Below, one piece after another: positions 1 to 11,824 of a stretch of DNA of 64,000 bases (position 1 is the first letter of the stretch; every line of letters starts with the position of its first letter). The position numbers were made by a program, and so were the translations under genes. Location of the stretch: contig OX104134.1 of NCBI GenBank assembly GCA_944470555.2, forward strand, positions 101,178,701 through 101,242,700, read 5' to 3'. The notes beneath the pieces were generated by a model. The model saw nothing but the letters and a program-made list of their open reading frames with translations. It ran no database searches and had not been told where the DNA came from. The DNA comes from Heterobilharzia americana (lineage: Eukaryota; Platyhelminthes; Trematoda; Strigeidida; Schistosomatidae).

Positions 1-755
1 GGTCAGTAATTAGTGAGATTACAGCAGAGAAGGATGGATCGGCAGTTTGCCTACAGGTGATACAACTGGAACGATGGGTGGAACGCTTCGAGGAACAGTC
101 CAACTGGCCTTCCGGTGTTTTCGCGTTATCCTCTGTGCAGTGGAATCCTTAACAGTATATTGAGACAGGACCTCCAAGCGTTACCAAAGTTGAAAGTAAT
201 CTGAAACGAGGAAGGGCAACCGACTGAGACAGACTAGTACCAGAGGTAATTTGTGACGGTGATCGTGGATTAGTGGTCAGGTTAACTGGAGTGTCAACTA
301 GCAAATAGGAGTCAGGTTTGATTTCCTCTGACTAGTCGAAATCCCCGATTGTCGTAGTCTTTGGGAAAGGAGAGGTATCGCTTAATGGTGACTCCTGGAG
401 AACCAACCTTACGGCTACAGTGCCTAAGATCTTCAGCTGTATGGTCATTGGTCTTGTGAGTGGAGCTTGGGAAAAAGCAAACCTGAGAAAGCGGGCGCGG
501 TTTCACACTCGGTAGTTGGTATATCAATCGACAGATAACAACCCTCCTCCAGGTTTCCGAACACAGACACTCACTGTCGTCTCACATTGACTGTATTTCC
601 TGGCCTGAAGAGAGTGTTTTATCCTGTGGGTTGAGAGGTCTTATGGTAATGATCTCTGAGTGAAGAGGGGTTCCTGGTAAGTATGTCATTACATTGGACT
701 CCCCATGGGCATGTTATAACTTATGATGGGATGTCAGGTGATTTGTGTACGTGTA
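1..755 (+). repeat. Segmental copy 1 of palindrome-B unit (truncated)
   Basis: This block matches 29121-29875 in the right arm of palindrome B nearly base for base and, inverted, its left arm. The match stops after 'gatttgtgta' near 755, where the arm continues into an RT motif and this copy does not. The first 300 bases read, with stops, like the endonuclease-to-RT linker of the RTE-like family 2 elements (pieces such as 'LERWVERFEEQ' and 'ESNLKRGRA'). No functional product is expected. The left edge lies outside the window. Confidence 0.85.
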
Positions 756-1046
756 TTATACGACGAGCTTGTGTTGTTCTGTGATGAGACGCAAAGCAGT
801 TACTGATGAAGAGTAATTTACTTCGCTATTGTGGGTGTCTGAGTTCAAAGTCAAACTGCTGGCTGAACGAGCACGTGGAGGTATTTAAGTGTTTTCCACG
901 AATAAACAGCGGTGACACGAGGATTCTGCCTTCTGTTTGCGAAGATTGAGTGTTTCGAAGGCCCAGCTTCAAAAATAGCACACTTACCTTTGTCCAGTCT
1001 TTAGATGCCGTCGGCACAGGGTTCTCCTATCTGGTGTCAGAACGAC

Positions 1047-1205
1047 CGTGGAGCTGTGGCTCAGTGGTGTGAGATGACTTTCCAACCATTGGGTCATGGG
1101 TTTGAGCTCCACTCCGTCTACCGAGGTTTGGGCAATCAATTAGTATCACTAGCCGTCACACAATCGGTGTGGCTCATTGCCTGCTGCATGAATGTGCAAA
1201 AGGTA
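1047..1205 (+). repeat. tRNA-related SINE-like repeat, type G, copy 1
   Basis: It contains an A-box-like 'gtggctcagtggt' and a degenerate B-box region 'tgggtttgagctcc', followed by a tail 'ctagccgtcacacaatc' that recurs in the copy at 13277-13440. The two copies share order and spacing but differ at many sites, so both are old. No hammerhead core is visible in this type. Confidence 0.6.
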
Positions 1206-4200
1206 GCCGATTGCGCTCCGTTTGTTTGTTTGTTTGTTTGTTCTTTCCTTAGAACATTCAAATCTTAGGCCAACAATCTACAGAAGGATATTTAACTGGC
1301 TTCAAGCAGATGTTCTGTGTACTCTGCGGCCACGCAAAGACATTCCTTTTTGTGTTTCACATACTTTGAAGAAACTTACACGGTACTGGAAGTGAGCAGT
1401 ACCGACCACCTACGCACATCCAGCAGTATGCAAAGCGTAGTCGGACATGATGCACCTTTCTTACTTTTGTCTCCTTACCAACCTTCACTCCCTGATACCA
1501 ACATTAGATCTCTTACAATTTCCTACACCTCACACTGTGATCATTGTCGGCGGTTCAAGGTGTCGAAACTTCATTCCTCCTCGTCGTCAACATAGGACTG
1601 GGCAATACTGCACACCAACAAGACGTAGTCTGACTGGGCTTGCAGGTTATCAGACTTAAGCGTCATCCTAACCCGTCAAGTCTATGACTGTCGGTTTTAA
1701 CCGTGTAAATAATTGTTGACTTCTACTTTAGAATTCGTATGGCTAAAGAACATATGTTGATGTCTCGGGATCCTTGGTCTTATCGCATATGCACCCACGT
1801 CTTGTCTTCACCCTAATTGCTATTTCACCTTCCTCTATCTTCTCTTTACTTTCGGTTTTCGTTTCGTGGCTGTTTTGAAGCGTACCATTTACACTATTTC
1901 TTTCCCGTCTCTCCTTTTACCTCAATATGCTGATGTGAAATGTTGTTACTTGCAAAGTTGCTTAGTAATACCTGCTCGTATACGGATACCGTTTTGACTG
2001 CATTTGCAGGATGTCACATGTGTCTGAGCCTTTATATCTTCACTTCTATACCACAACTTATGCATTTAAAAACAACTAGCTGATCAGTGTTCTTTTGTTA
2101 CAGTCAGTAACTTTAATCGTTTTGATTTCCATTTTTTGTCATGTTTTGTAACAACTAGGTCCCTATAAATGGGAAGTGGGTACTTTACAAATATATATGA
2201 TGTGACACCTGTTACTAATGCATCTTTATTTATAGTCATGGTACAACATAAATGTGAAGGTGAATTCCTGATTGTTGTGAATAAAGAATTGTCGTTTTAT
2301 TAGTATTTGCTAGGTTAATCAATGACAACTAACGTAAAGTTTTCTATTTGTCATTTTTACCAATACACATTCTGTATTGTATATTTTTAGTTGAATAAAT
2401 GTATATCTCCTAAACTTCTTTGTATTCATTCTCCCTAACTGAACATCAAAGTGTGAATCTTGGTAGGAAAAAATTGTTGCTGAGAAATGTTAATTTCCCT
2501 AGTTATCCTGCTTATCATACAGGATAAAGTCGAAGTAATCAATAAACTCAGTAATTTTCGCTTGCATTCCTATACAGATTAAAAATGTAGCCCACAGATC
2601 GAATGCAGGTTTGTGTTTTTTGACATGCGAGCAACACTTGTTTTCCCGCTCTTTGTGATAGTGCCTGTCTGTGTTAATTAACGAAAACAAATCTAATGCC
2701 ATGCTTATGAGTAATGTGTAATACACACATTGACTTGCTTGAATATTGACAGCAAATGCAAATTAAGACGCGGTCGCATTTCGATCTTGTTGACTTAAAT
2801 TGATGGCCAACTTACGTTTTACACGGGGAACAAATACTAACGAGGTTCAGTTATAATTTATCACATTTTGAAAGGTAAGTACTACATGGCACATTACGTC
2901 GATCGCCAAATTTCACTTCAAGGTATATAGTGCAGAAACAATGAACATAAGGGGTTCCACACCTCTCATTTTGCACGGATGTCGTGTGAATACCATTACA
3001 ATAAATAAAAAGTGCGATTGTTGTTGAATTCTCAATGAAATAATTAATTTTGTTCGTTTTGTTTGCATACTCTCTCCCTCTTCGATTTAGCTTTGAACGT
3101 CTGTGTTTGTCTGTACAAAAGAGAGTGAATAATCAAAGAGGCCACATCACCAAATTTTCTACATTCCCCCTCCCCTTACCACGCTTCTCTGCGTTCTACA
3201 CGGCTTCTCCGATTGGTGTTACTGCATGATGATGATGATGGTTATATGTTGAATGACTGGTAGATTATCCCTGCTCACAAATCGTGTTAAGGTTTTCTTT
3301 GCATATTTTGTATCTGTCACATTCACTGTCCTTTAATAAGTTTGTTTGGTTGTGTTTATTATCATAATGCGATTATTCCTCCGCGTGAAACATGTCTAAC
3401 CTCTTTGTTTGTTTGTGTGTATCTACACATGTATACGTATATAGCTTGTTTTTCATGTTTTCAGCACAGTAAAGTGGGCTTTAGTCCTGATATATATGTA
3501 CACACACACACACATGCAATAACTAGTTTATTTCTTCTGCAGTTAGTTTCACTGTTTACTCACTTGCGTTATTATCTTCCCTTCATTACATTTTCCTGTG
3601 ACGTCTATTCCCTAAGGTCACTAGCACTATGTTTTTCAAGGAATAGTCTTGCCTGTGACAAGAATTAGGTGTGAAGTGTGTGTGTGTGTGTGCGTTGTAT
3701 GTGCATCAAACACGATTACATTTATGTGTAAAATGATATGAATATGAAAACTACAAAATGTTCTGTTTGTTTGTAATATTGAAGATGTAAATTGTTGCCT
3801 ACTTGTAAAAGATAATATAGTGATCAAAATGCTCTTTATTTTTGGTTCTCTAAGTGATTGTAAATAACAATAATCCGATATGTTATCGGAGTGCCTTTTT
3901 CTACTGCCTGTGACTAGTTTCTTAGTCATTCATTGGACCGTATCTACGTTTCTGTTCGGTTGAGCTAACAGCAAGGTTGCATGCTAAAGCAACCGTCTTA
4001 GAATCTGTCTGACTTACAATGTAACGCACTGAAGTGTACGTTTTTACTGAACTGCCACTTTTTATGCATCATTGTACTGTGCACACATTAAGTGTCCTAA
4101 TCCTAACTGCATTCTGTCATGTTAAAATATCTACAAGAGGTTGAACGAATAATGAAAACTTCGAAAAACAGAGTGTATTCACTCTTTTCTTTACCGTCTT

Positions 4201-4497
4201 TAAAGTACACTAATGTTCAGCCGGAATTCCAGAACATGAATACGCGTAACAGGCAGGAGGAATAAGTGCATTGTCTAGTGGTTGATTCTTCAGTTAACTT
4301 TCTAGCTCGTATTGTACGACTGTAAAATAGAGCCAGGTCCTTTTACTTGGGATCTAATAGCAATAAGTAGAATTGGGCCGGGACGAGAACTGACTGGTCT
4401 ACCAGTGGTATTACGATGAATGGATATTTGCACATCGCGAATGCATACGGCAGTCGGGTGAAGCCCTAGGCGATTTAAGGTAGGACTTGATCAGCAG
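1206..4497. other. No gene recognised; AT-rich DNA with microsatellites
   Basis: No open frame here resembles a known family. It holds simple repeats: GTTT units at 1221-1240, a short ATG/TGA-type run near 3226-3240, CA units near 3499-3513 and a GT run near 3675-3692. A pyrimidine-rich stretch at about 1800-1960 vaguely resembles the 3' tails of RTE-like family 2 near 7450-7600. Short frames such as 3342-3668 have no recognisable domain. Confidence 0.6.
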
Positions 4498-4620
4498 CTG
4501 GGTGTCATAACTCAGTCGATAAAGCACTGGGTCGGTAACCCGGAGGAAGCTGGGCAACCCAGATTTTGATTTCACCTTCAATCACCACGCCGCATCGATA
4601 ACACCAGTCTTCTAAACCAC
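4498..4620 (+). repeat. Possible tRNA-derived fragment
   Basis: 'ataactcagtcgataaagc' resembles a tRNA A box with D-loop, and 'gattttgatttc' about 45 bases on sits where a B box would be. It cannot be folded into a convincing cloverleaf, so this is an old tRNA-derived or SINE relic, not a tRNA gene. Confidence 0.3.
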
Positions 4621-5040
4621 TCTTACCTCACATAGACCTATTAACAACGAACGAAACTGAGTGTGAGAAATACTTTGATTACGGTTATGCTCATCAGTTA
4701 CTTACAGTCATCAATAGAAAGCATTTACTTATTTGGCGCGGAGTCGTTGATTGATCAACAACACAGGTTGAGACATTAAGTCTAGTGGGGTTGAATAAAA
4801 GAGAGCGGAAGAGTTGCTTACTTAAGGGAGAAAGAGGCGAATGTTCTCCAAGAGTAATAAATGTCAATGCGGATGACAAAAAAGAAATGACACAACACGA
4901 CATCAGATAATAATATTAGGAATTTGAGTTGCGATCAGGAAATGTGGTCCGACCGGAGTTTGCGCGATAATAGTAATCAGTGGTTTGAGACTTTTGATAA
5001 GATAGCTGGAAATCGGGTATAATGGTGCAACAGTACTAAC

Positions 5041-5062
5041 TCCCCCCCCCACACACACCCCC
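5041..5062 (+). repeat. Poly-C/CA low-complexity tract
   Basis: A run of about ten C residues is followed by CA units and another C run. It lies just before an inverted pair of SINEs. Confidence 0.8.
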
Positions 5063-5149
5063 TAACGTTTGAACTTCCCCACTAACCTAATGTCACTTGT
5101 TTGTTGCGTCGTTGATTGGACCGGATTGAACGGTCTCTATTGGCATATG

Positions 5150-5345
5150 ACCTTCTGCGCGGATGCCTCGACATTGCCTGTACTTCAGTCTAGAGACTGG
5201 TAGGGAAATTTGGAACGCGCGTTTAATCCCGTTTAAGACTCATTATCTGGATGTACCTGCCTCTCAGTGAGCAATGTTGTTCCCACTAGGACCGGGACCG
5301 GTCGCTTCAAACGCCAGAGCGTTACCTAGTGGGCCACTGAGTCAC
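5150..5345 (-). repeat. SINE-like repeat with dead hammerhead core
   Basis: On the minus strand a tRNA-like head ('aacgctctggcgtttgaagc', then 'ccggtcctagtgggaac') leads to the hammerhead position, where the core reads ATAATGA instead of CTGANGA and TAAA instead of GAAA. The order of blocks matches the plus-strand copy at 5395-5580, so the two form an inverted pair about 50 bases apart. The lost core bases should abolish cleavage. Confidence 0.65.
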
Positions 5346-5394
5346 GATAGCCACTTCTTGTGCGACAGGTGTAGTTTCAGTGTTGTCACTTGTA

Positions 5395-5580
5395 TTATCC
5401 CGTCGTTGGTTGGACCGAACTGATTGGCGTAGTAGATAACGCTCTGGTGTCTGGAGCGATCGGTCACAGGTTCGAGTCCTGCTGGGAACAACACCGCTCA
5501 CTGGGACGCAGGTATGTGCAGCTGACGAGTCCCAGATAGGACGAAATGTGCATCCTGAATTCTACCGTTAGCCACAGCCC
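5395..5580 (+). repeat. SINE-like repeat with intact-looking hammerhead core
   Basis: A tRNA-derived head carries A-box-like 'gcgtagtagataacgc' and a good B box 'ggttcgagtcc'. It is followed by 'tgctgggaacaacaccgctc' and then the hammerhead at 5511-5566. This organisation matches the schistosome Smalpha SINE-like family, which is known to encode self-cleaving hammerheads. The other copies of the type in this window (minus strand 5150-5345; 8735-8890; 12940-13075; 25690-25830) have decayed cores. Confidence 0.75.
5511..5566 (+). ncRNA. Hammerhead ribozyme (candidate active copy)
   Basis: The conserved core CTGACGA is at 5522-5528. Stem II is gtcc (5529-5532) with ggac (5539-5542) around a 6-base loop, followed by GAAA at 5543-5546. 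A minimal stem III (tgt/gca) precedes the cleavage triplet ATC ending at 5554. Stem I forms from cag (5519-5521) with ctg (5555-5557) and, beyond an internal loop, ggta with tacc. This architecture agrees with the published Schistosoma hammerhead. ATC instead of GTC at the cleavage site is tolerated by the NUH rule but may be slower. Activity is inferred, not shown. Confidence 0.75.
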
Positions 5581-5760
5581 AGTAATATTTCCCACCAACT
5601 TTCGCCTTTTTAATTCTCTTTCCTCGTACATTTTGTTTACTTCAATTTCAGTCTTTTTCTATCCATTTGTCCTTTGCTTGATGCTGTGAAATTGGCGGCT
5701 TTAACCGATGGACTTGTGTGCTAGGTTCTACGTTGATTTTATCTGTCTACTACCAATCTT
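5581..5760 (+). repeat. RTE-like family 2 3'-tail fragment
   Basis: The stretch with 'tgtcctttgcttgatgctgt' and 'gatggacttgtgtgctagg' resembles the region after the RT C-terminus at 17290-17440 ('tgttctttgtttacaactgt', 'caatgcacgtgtgtgcgaag'). It is therefore probably a 3' untranslated remnant of the same element. No coding part is attached. Confidence 0.45.
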
Positions 5761-6479
5761 AAAAAAGTAGAATAATATACCGTGATAATGAAACATTGAT
5801 TACTGTATAGATGCATGTGCTTTGGATTGTCTAGTTGAAGTGTGGTAAAATACAGAAATTTTGATCCTACCTGCTTGTTCCAATGATTGCTCAACATCCA
5901 CATCACACAGGTTTCCACTAATAGGCGATGAGCGATCACACAAATGAAAATTTTGAATCATATACTTCAGAGCACTCTGAAATCTCATCATGGGGTCACT
6001 CACTTTTCTGTTTCACAGGATCTGCATAGCTAAACTGTTGACTTCCAATCGGTTCATCTCAAACACCTATGGCTGATGTCTGGATTCTGACCATCATTTA
6101 AAGTGTTGTAAACTCGTTACATCGTGCTCACTTTAGTTTTCTATTGATAAAGAAATTGTCTTCATTCACTTTCCAGTTCTCTCTTACTTTACCTATTTCT
6201 TCTGTAAGTCGGAAACCCTTTTAATCCTCTTAAATCCCACTGGGTTGGATAACTTCCGATTGTATCTACCAACCAATAGTCTCTTATCAACTCGATTTAA
6301 GTGCGTAAATGTTTACTGGCCCAAATATTCAAATTGCTTTGGAGTGTTAGCAACCAGTGATTATCACCTGGATAAAACATATTGTATTTTGTTCCATTTG
6401 TTGTTTCTACTTGGTTTAAGTCACTATTTTCACAGCAGGTTTCTATGCCATAACGGTCTTCTGGGCTATGCAAGTAGAC
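5761..6479. other. No gene recognised
   Basis: Nothing convincing was seen in either strand. The part after about 6240 may be badly decayed upstream RT sequence of the following RTE-like fragment, but I could not align it. Confidence 0.5.
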
Positions 6480-7600
6480 ATCTATCTATAAACTTTTTTG
6501 AACTGCCAACCATTTCAGTTACTTTCATCATGCCCACTCTCTCCATTCCTATTCAATTTTGTCATAGATGTTCTTATGGAAGTCTCCCTCTGGTCGTTTG
6601 ACCACACTGGGATTGACTTGATAACAGGAGGATTTTTGGTAGGCCTACAAAATGCAGATGACATCGTTCTTTTAGGTGAAGGCACTGATAAGATGCAAGG
6701 TCTTCTGAACATCTTGAGTAGCAATTTGGGAATGTTCGGGACGCTTTTCCGGCCCCCCAAGTACAAATTGTTGCTTTAGCACTGATCTCCAACGGTACCC
6801 TGACTAATAGTAGAGAGTGAAGTGGTTGAACACTTCACTTATCTGGGATGCCGGACCAGCCCTAGTGGCTCAGTGGTAAACGAGATCTTTGCACGGATGT
6901 AAAAAGCTCGGTTGACTTTTGCCAACACTCGACATCTGTGGCACGAATGCGATATCCAATTGTCTATTGAAGGTCGAGTGTACTGTGCTGAGGTTCACTC
7001 TGTTCTACTGTACGTCTGTGAAACATGATCATTAAAGTTAGAAGACATGAAAGGGCTTTAGGTATTTGACCACCTCTGCCTTCGTATCAAAGGTCGTGTT
7101 TCGTGGTGTCACCAGGTGAGTAACGCAGAAATCAGATCCAGGGTTTTAGACATGAGAAGTAAGACAGTTGATATGATTGTGAACCTTCATCGACTGAAAT
7201 GGTTGGGACGTGTGTTACGTATGCGTAGCCACCGTCTACCTCGTCGTACAATGTTGGCCGAAGTAGGTTCAGGCTAAAAAAGGGCTCAGGCGGCCAGACT
7301 AAAACATGGCATCAATCCATGAAGTCCCTGACTGTTCGTTCAAGTCAAGTAGGGCGATACAGATTAGCTGGCTGAGGTCGGCGGGACAAGAGAAACCAGT
7401 GGTTGTAGACTAGGTGATATGACAGAATCGATGTCAGTGGTGGTATACCTAATCTCACTCTTCCTTTCTTTCTTTTACTACTTCTACTTCCTTTGACCGA
7501 TTTCCCTTTCTTCATCTTCCATTTTATTGCCTTGTTACGTGATGTGCTGATATGAGGTGTGGTAACGTGAACCGTTACGCAGTAATGCTGATCTTGATGA
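6480..7600 (+). pseudogene. RTE-like family 2 reverse transcriptase fragment
   Basis: This is the palm-to-C-terminal part of a non-LTR retrotransposon RT that would prime reverse transcription at a nicked genomic target. In order are a 'LSPFLFNFVIDVLMEV' block (motif B side, frame-shifted near 6540), 'GLQNADDIVLLGEG' (the YADD box with N for Y), a thumb segment ending in 'LRWLGRVL'-like sequence around 7200 ('LKWLGRVLRMRSHRLPRR'), and a stretch with remnants of the family's GGQTKTWH block. Stops and frameshifts occur throughout and there is no endonuclease. Similar fragments lie at 10890, 16090, 19850 (minus) and 40430 (minus). It is dead, old and 5'-truncated. Confidence 0.85.
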
Positions 7601-8734
7601 TGGTGAAATCAAGTTCACATTCATCTTAAAACATCCTGAGGGGTGGCAATATGTAAGACTTTGAACTCATCGCCTTCAAAACTCAACTTCCAAGTGCTAG
7701 GTTGAAACGCTACTCCATGTACTTCAGCTGAAACCGCCAGATAGCATCATAAGCCCTAACACAACAAGTGTAATTCGTATTCTAGTATACATATTTGTAT
7801 TGGGGTTAGTCGCATTAACTGTTATTTTTACGCCTAACTTATCAATTTTGTCATCTCTGGCTAAGACTGGGTTTACCGAGATTCATTAAGTACGTGTTAT
7901 ATTTAAGTGGGAACCTAATTAGATCACACTTTCTGTTGGTAGTCAAGACATTACTTGCAGATTTAGGCCATTAGGTGTGGACATTCACTTCATTTGTAAC
8001 ATCTCTGAGAATGGGGTTTTACGAATAAGTTTCTGCCGATCATAATCTAGTCTCTATCGTTTTGATGGTGACACTCGAACTTCAACATCGTAAGACAGGA
8101 AAAGGAGGATACACATGATAAGTAACGAGTTTGAGCGGCGATGTTGAATAGTAATGCGTAAAAAAACTGGAACGAAAAAGCAGTAGACTCATCTCCGTCA
8201 ACTTGATTGGTTTTGAGTTGTATCACGTATTTGTTTGCCACATACTCCAAAAGTTCCGAAAACCAGTTGCTCCATTCATAGCTGAGATCTTGAGGCGGTA
8301 AATTTCAATTCCGCATCTTAATATTTTGAAACTTCTGAGAGTAACACATCGGGTTCTGCTAATTCTATTCGGTTTATGATTGTCACAGCCTTTGCAACTG
8401 CCGTCCTTGTCACGACCAAGTGTTGTTTGAGTAGTGGGTAACAGCAGAATGGTCAGACACTTCCTTGAAGTATTATTCTCACTGCTTCCGTGATCCATTC
8501 TGAGACTAAACGTAAAGTCAATTATAAACGGAAGCAGTCCATACTAACATGGAATATACGTGCTCATTGCCACTGTGATGTCTAATTGTGGCTTACAGAC
8601 GAATGTGAGTACTCATGAAGGATATACTCTGTGAATGTTGTTCAGAGTGGTATTGAGCACAGTCTGGTTGGTTATTGCCAAATAAGATCATTCAAACATG
8701 ATAACTGTGCGTAGACACTAGTATGACTCAGTAG
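7601..8734. other. No gene recognised
   Basis: Two overlapping minus-strand frames at 8047-8250 and 8223-8498 have no recognisable domain and no repeat partner in the window. I see no support for calling them genes. Confidence 0.5.
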
Positions 8735-8890
8735 TCCAGTGAACAGCGGTCTGGCGTTTCAAACGACTGGTCTCGAGTTCGAGTCCTACTGGGAACAACA
8801 TCACTCACTGGGAGACATTTATATCCAGTTAATGTATTCCAAAGGAGACGAGACGGGCGTCATGGATTCCACTATTCATCGTCTTGGCAT
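8735..8890 (+). repeat. SINE-like repeat with decayed hammerhead
   Basis: A B box 'gagttcgagtcc' and 'ggaacaacatcactcactgg' are in the same order as at 5395-5580. At the ribozyme position the core reads TTAATGT and the GAAA is GAGA, although the region before and after the cleavage point ('cgggcgtc' then 'atggattcc') is still recognisable. It should not cleave. Confidence 0.65.
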
Positions 8891-10364
8891 CATTTCACGA
8901 TACGTTAGTGTATTGGAAATCTTCATTTACGTGCGCCATTCATTCCTTTGGATTTTCAATTGAGTTATTGATCAGCATAGATTTTCTGTGTCTTCCAACA
9001 ACTGTTCCTCTTCTTAGTTATCAAAAAGAACATACACAGAAACAAATATAAACTCACTGTTGTATTCAGTGCACACCTGAAAGCAAAACAAAAGAATATT
9101 GATCAAATTATGGTGTGACATTTAATTAGCAATCTGAGGGCGGAAATAATCTTTACTTTTGTGATTTAACAGTGTCCGTGTGTGTGTTGCTGTTACAAAG
9201 TATAAGCATGACTGAAAGTTGTAGCAAAAAGACATAGTAATAATACCAACAACAACCAGAAACGTATAACAGGCTGAAAAGTGCTGTAAAATTACAACCT
9301 ATTTCACTGGCTCTTATATTGACATAGAAGAACAAGCGGATGTTTGGGTTCATCTTGAAAATCCGTACATAATGTGAGTCCTTTTCATTTCACTATGCAT
9401 AGAATTGAGTAATCATGAAAATTCCTGCAATTTATGTGTAAAGCATATATATATATATATATATAATGCTAAGGGTATAGAAGTCTGATTCCAAACAACC
9501 GAGGTAACAGTTGAATTGTTGCTGAAGCTAGTCATCAACGCTATAGTTGTAATGAATACCGAAAACATGCACAGAACTACTCAGTTCTTTGACCTAGTAT
9601 ACTCTATGTGAACCATTATTCAAAGTAGTCCAGTCTCACAAGAAACTCTGTATCACACTTCAGGTAATTGTAATGACATCACACAAGTTTACAGTAACCG
9701 GTAGTACTTCATTTGGCAAGTTGCTATGCAACAGTTCAATATTTCCTACACTGTGGCTTGGTATACGTCTTCCTCTTATTCAAATGTGTAAAGCAGTTTA
9801 ATAAATAATAAATTCAATTATGTAGTAAACTGTGACAATCATCATTCATATGAAATAATATTCTATATTAGGTGAAAACAGCTTGCTTGTGTGCAAAGAA
9901 AATCACAGTATTTATGTTGAAGCAGAGTTCTATCACAGCAGAAGACTATGAGTTCAGTCAGTACTCATGAATAAAATATTTTAATGCTAACTTTATAAAG
10001 AATTGGTCTTATTACCAAAGAATCCTAGATAGAATTAGAGTAAGCAGTCCTGTAAAACTGTAAATAAAATAAGCCTATCAAAAGCGGAAGGCTGGGTGTA
10101 TGCGTTAGCAACTTCGCTTCCTAAATACAAGTTTTCTTTTCAGTACTTTTTCATACTCACAACTCACCCAATAGTAGTGAAAGAGATAGCTGGATGCATC
10201 GATCTGACCACTTCACTTGTCTTCGACGTCACATCAACTCACGTGAAATGATAATCGAGGAAGTTTCAGAACGGATCTTTCACTAAGTTAACTCCAGTTG
10301 TTTTGCCATTCCGTTTACCTGTTCTTTCCGTTGGAATCCTGAAAGTGTCATCTAGAATATGTTT
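8891..10364. other. No gene recognised; contains an AT microsatellite
   Basis: AT dinucleotides run at about 9445-9465. No frame in the block has a recognisable motif, and no internal duplicate was found. Confidence 0.6.
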
Positions 10365-10835
10365 TTCGTTCAACTCATCCTTCACTTCATCTGAACTACA
10401 GTTAGTAAGCACAGATTACAAAAAGATAACAGCAAGTTTCATGATTCGTTTTAGTCTTTGCTGCACTGTTCAGTTGAACAGTCCACTGATAACTGTCAAC
10501 TTGAGTTGTGTGGAGGAAAACCGTAGCACTGAGTGCTATACCTACAGCTGCAAGACCCGAGGACTAGCGATCGAATTTCCAGAAACTCGGAGAGTGGATT
10601 TCTCAGATTCATGACATTGGTTGAGTAAGGTGGAGTGAGTAACCGCATTTGGGTCCAGTATGCGTTTTTACAAGTACAGAACACGTCCATGGAGTGAGGT
10701 GGCAGTTTTCGCCACTGCAGACTGCTAGCCGATTTAACGGAGGATGTGGACATTGTGAGCTTTGAAATATAGTCTTGAGCCCGGATTCAGATGACCAGGG
10801 GTGTTGTTCTGTAAACTGAAATTATTGTCGAGAGA
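10365..10835 (+). repeat. Dispersed repeat F, copy 1
   Basis: This matches 25955-26440 over about 470 bases with frequent substitutions and small indels (for example both share 'gaacacgtccatggagtgag' and 'ggaggatgtggacattgtga'). A more diverged minus-strand relative lies at about 28130-28470. The minus strand has a partly shared frame beginning 'MSTSSVKSASSL' in both copies, but it is not intact and I recognise no domain. An RTE-like fragment follows directly. Confidence 0.65.
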
Positions 10836-10889
10836 TGAAGAGCTGGAACAAGCTAAAGATGATTTAAGAATGTCGACCGAGAGATGCCT

Positions 10890-11400
10890 TCATGACGTTA
10901 CTTTGACGGTTTAAAGTCGGGTTTACAAAGCTTCGGTGCGAGCAGTTTTGCTCTACGCCCGTGATACCTGTTATCTTCGAATTGAGGATTTGCGACGACT
11001 CAGTGTGTTCGATCATCGTCGTCCCTGTGAGACTGCTTGTATCACATGGCAACACCATGTAAGTAATTGTGAGGTACGAGTGGTGTTTGGTCATGATAGA
11101 GATTGTCATTCAATAAGGGAAGTGATCTGGAAACACCGACTTCGGTGGCTTGGACCTGTGTTACCCATGTCGTCCCAACGACTTCCATATAGTTCATTGT
11201 TTGCTAACCCTGGGACTGGATGAAAGGAGTGGAGGGCAAGTCAGTGTATGGTGTGGCGCCGTGGGATGAAGGACAGTTGTATCGCGTTACTATCTATTGG
11301 TGCATGACAGCTCTCTGGGTGAGGTCTAAAAGATCACTCAACTCAGTGGATTGAGATGTTATCAGATATGGCTCAGAATCGAAACCAGTGGCGGTCGTGT
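10890..11400 (+). pseudogene. RTE-like family 2 C-terminal fragment
   Basis: The reading 'SVRAVLLYA', then 'LRRLSVFDHRR', 'HHVSNCEVR' and 'HRLRWLGPVLPM' follows the thumb-to-C-terminus order of family 2 elements seen at 6480-7600 and 40430-41340. The open frame at 10936-11223 covers most of it; a stop at 11221 precedes the GGQ/WHQ-type tail. The RT palm is absent. It may be physically continuous with repeat F upstream, which recurs without this fragment near 25955. Confidence 0.75.
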
Positions 11401-11658
11401 CTTAGTTCCCTCTTGTCTTCTGCTACTGAAAAATAGTGAGTGCTTTGTTTTGAGTGTATTTTATTGGACTGTCTTTCTAATCGTTCTTTCTTACTGTTTT
11501 CCTATCTTTCTTTATCCCCTTCTCTTCGCTTTATTTCTCTTCGCTTTATTTCTCTATAATGTCATATTATTTTGTGTGGCGCATTTCTTGGTATCCTTGG
11601 CATACCATGTTTGTGCTCTAATAATATTAATAATAATTTAATAATTCCCATTGTAACA

Positions 11659-11824
11659 TTAAGAACAAGATATTCAGCGAAGAGACTCTTTTCAACGAAT
11701 TTATTTTCAAGCTGTACAGTCGTATATATATGGTATTTGGAAAAAATTATATCCTGTGAGGAAAACTACAGCTTGAAAATAAATTCGTTGAAAAGAGTCT
11801 CTTCGCTGAATATCTTGTTCTTAA
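11659..11824 (+). repeat. Perfect 58-bp foldback (hairpin)
   Basis: Bases 11659-11716 are the exact reverse complement of 11767-11824, with a 50-bp loop between. Short (TAA)/(ATT)-type runs flank both sides. No ORF is inside. It could be a MITE-like foldback or the terminus of a larger element; no target-site duplication was clear. Confidence 0.9.

Noticed and set aside
826..1017. Minus-strand frame followed by a consensus-like splice donor (aaag then gtaagt)
   Set aside because: A single good donor with no recognisable protein, acceptor or repeat-free context is not enough to call an exon.
5461..5500. Possible tRNA gene (good B box)
   Set aside because: No matching acceptor stem or complete cloverleaf; the B box belongs to a SINE carrying a ribozyme.
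8739..8963. 74-codon plus-strand ORF
   Set aside because: It runs through the tRNA-like head and decayed hammerhead of a SINE and has no coding signature.
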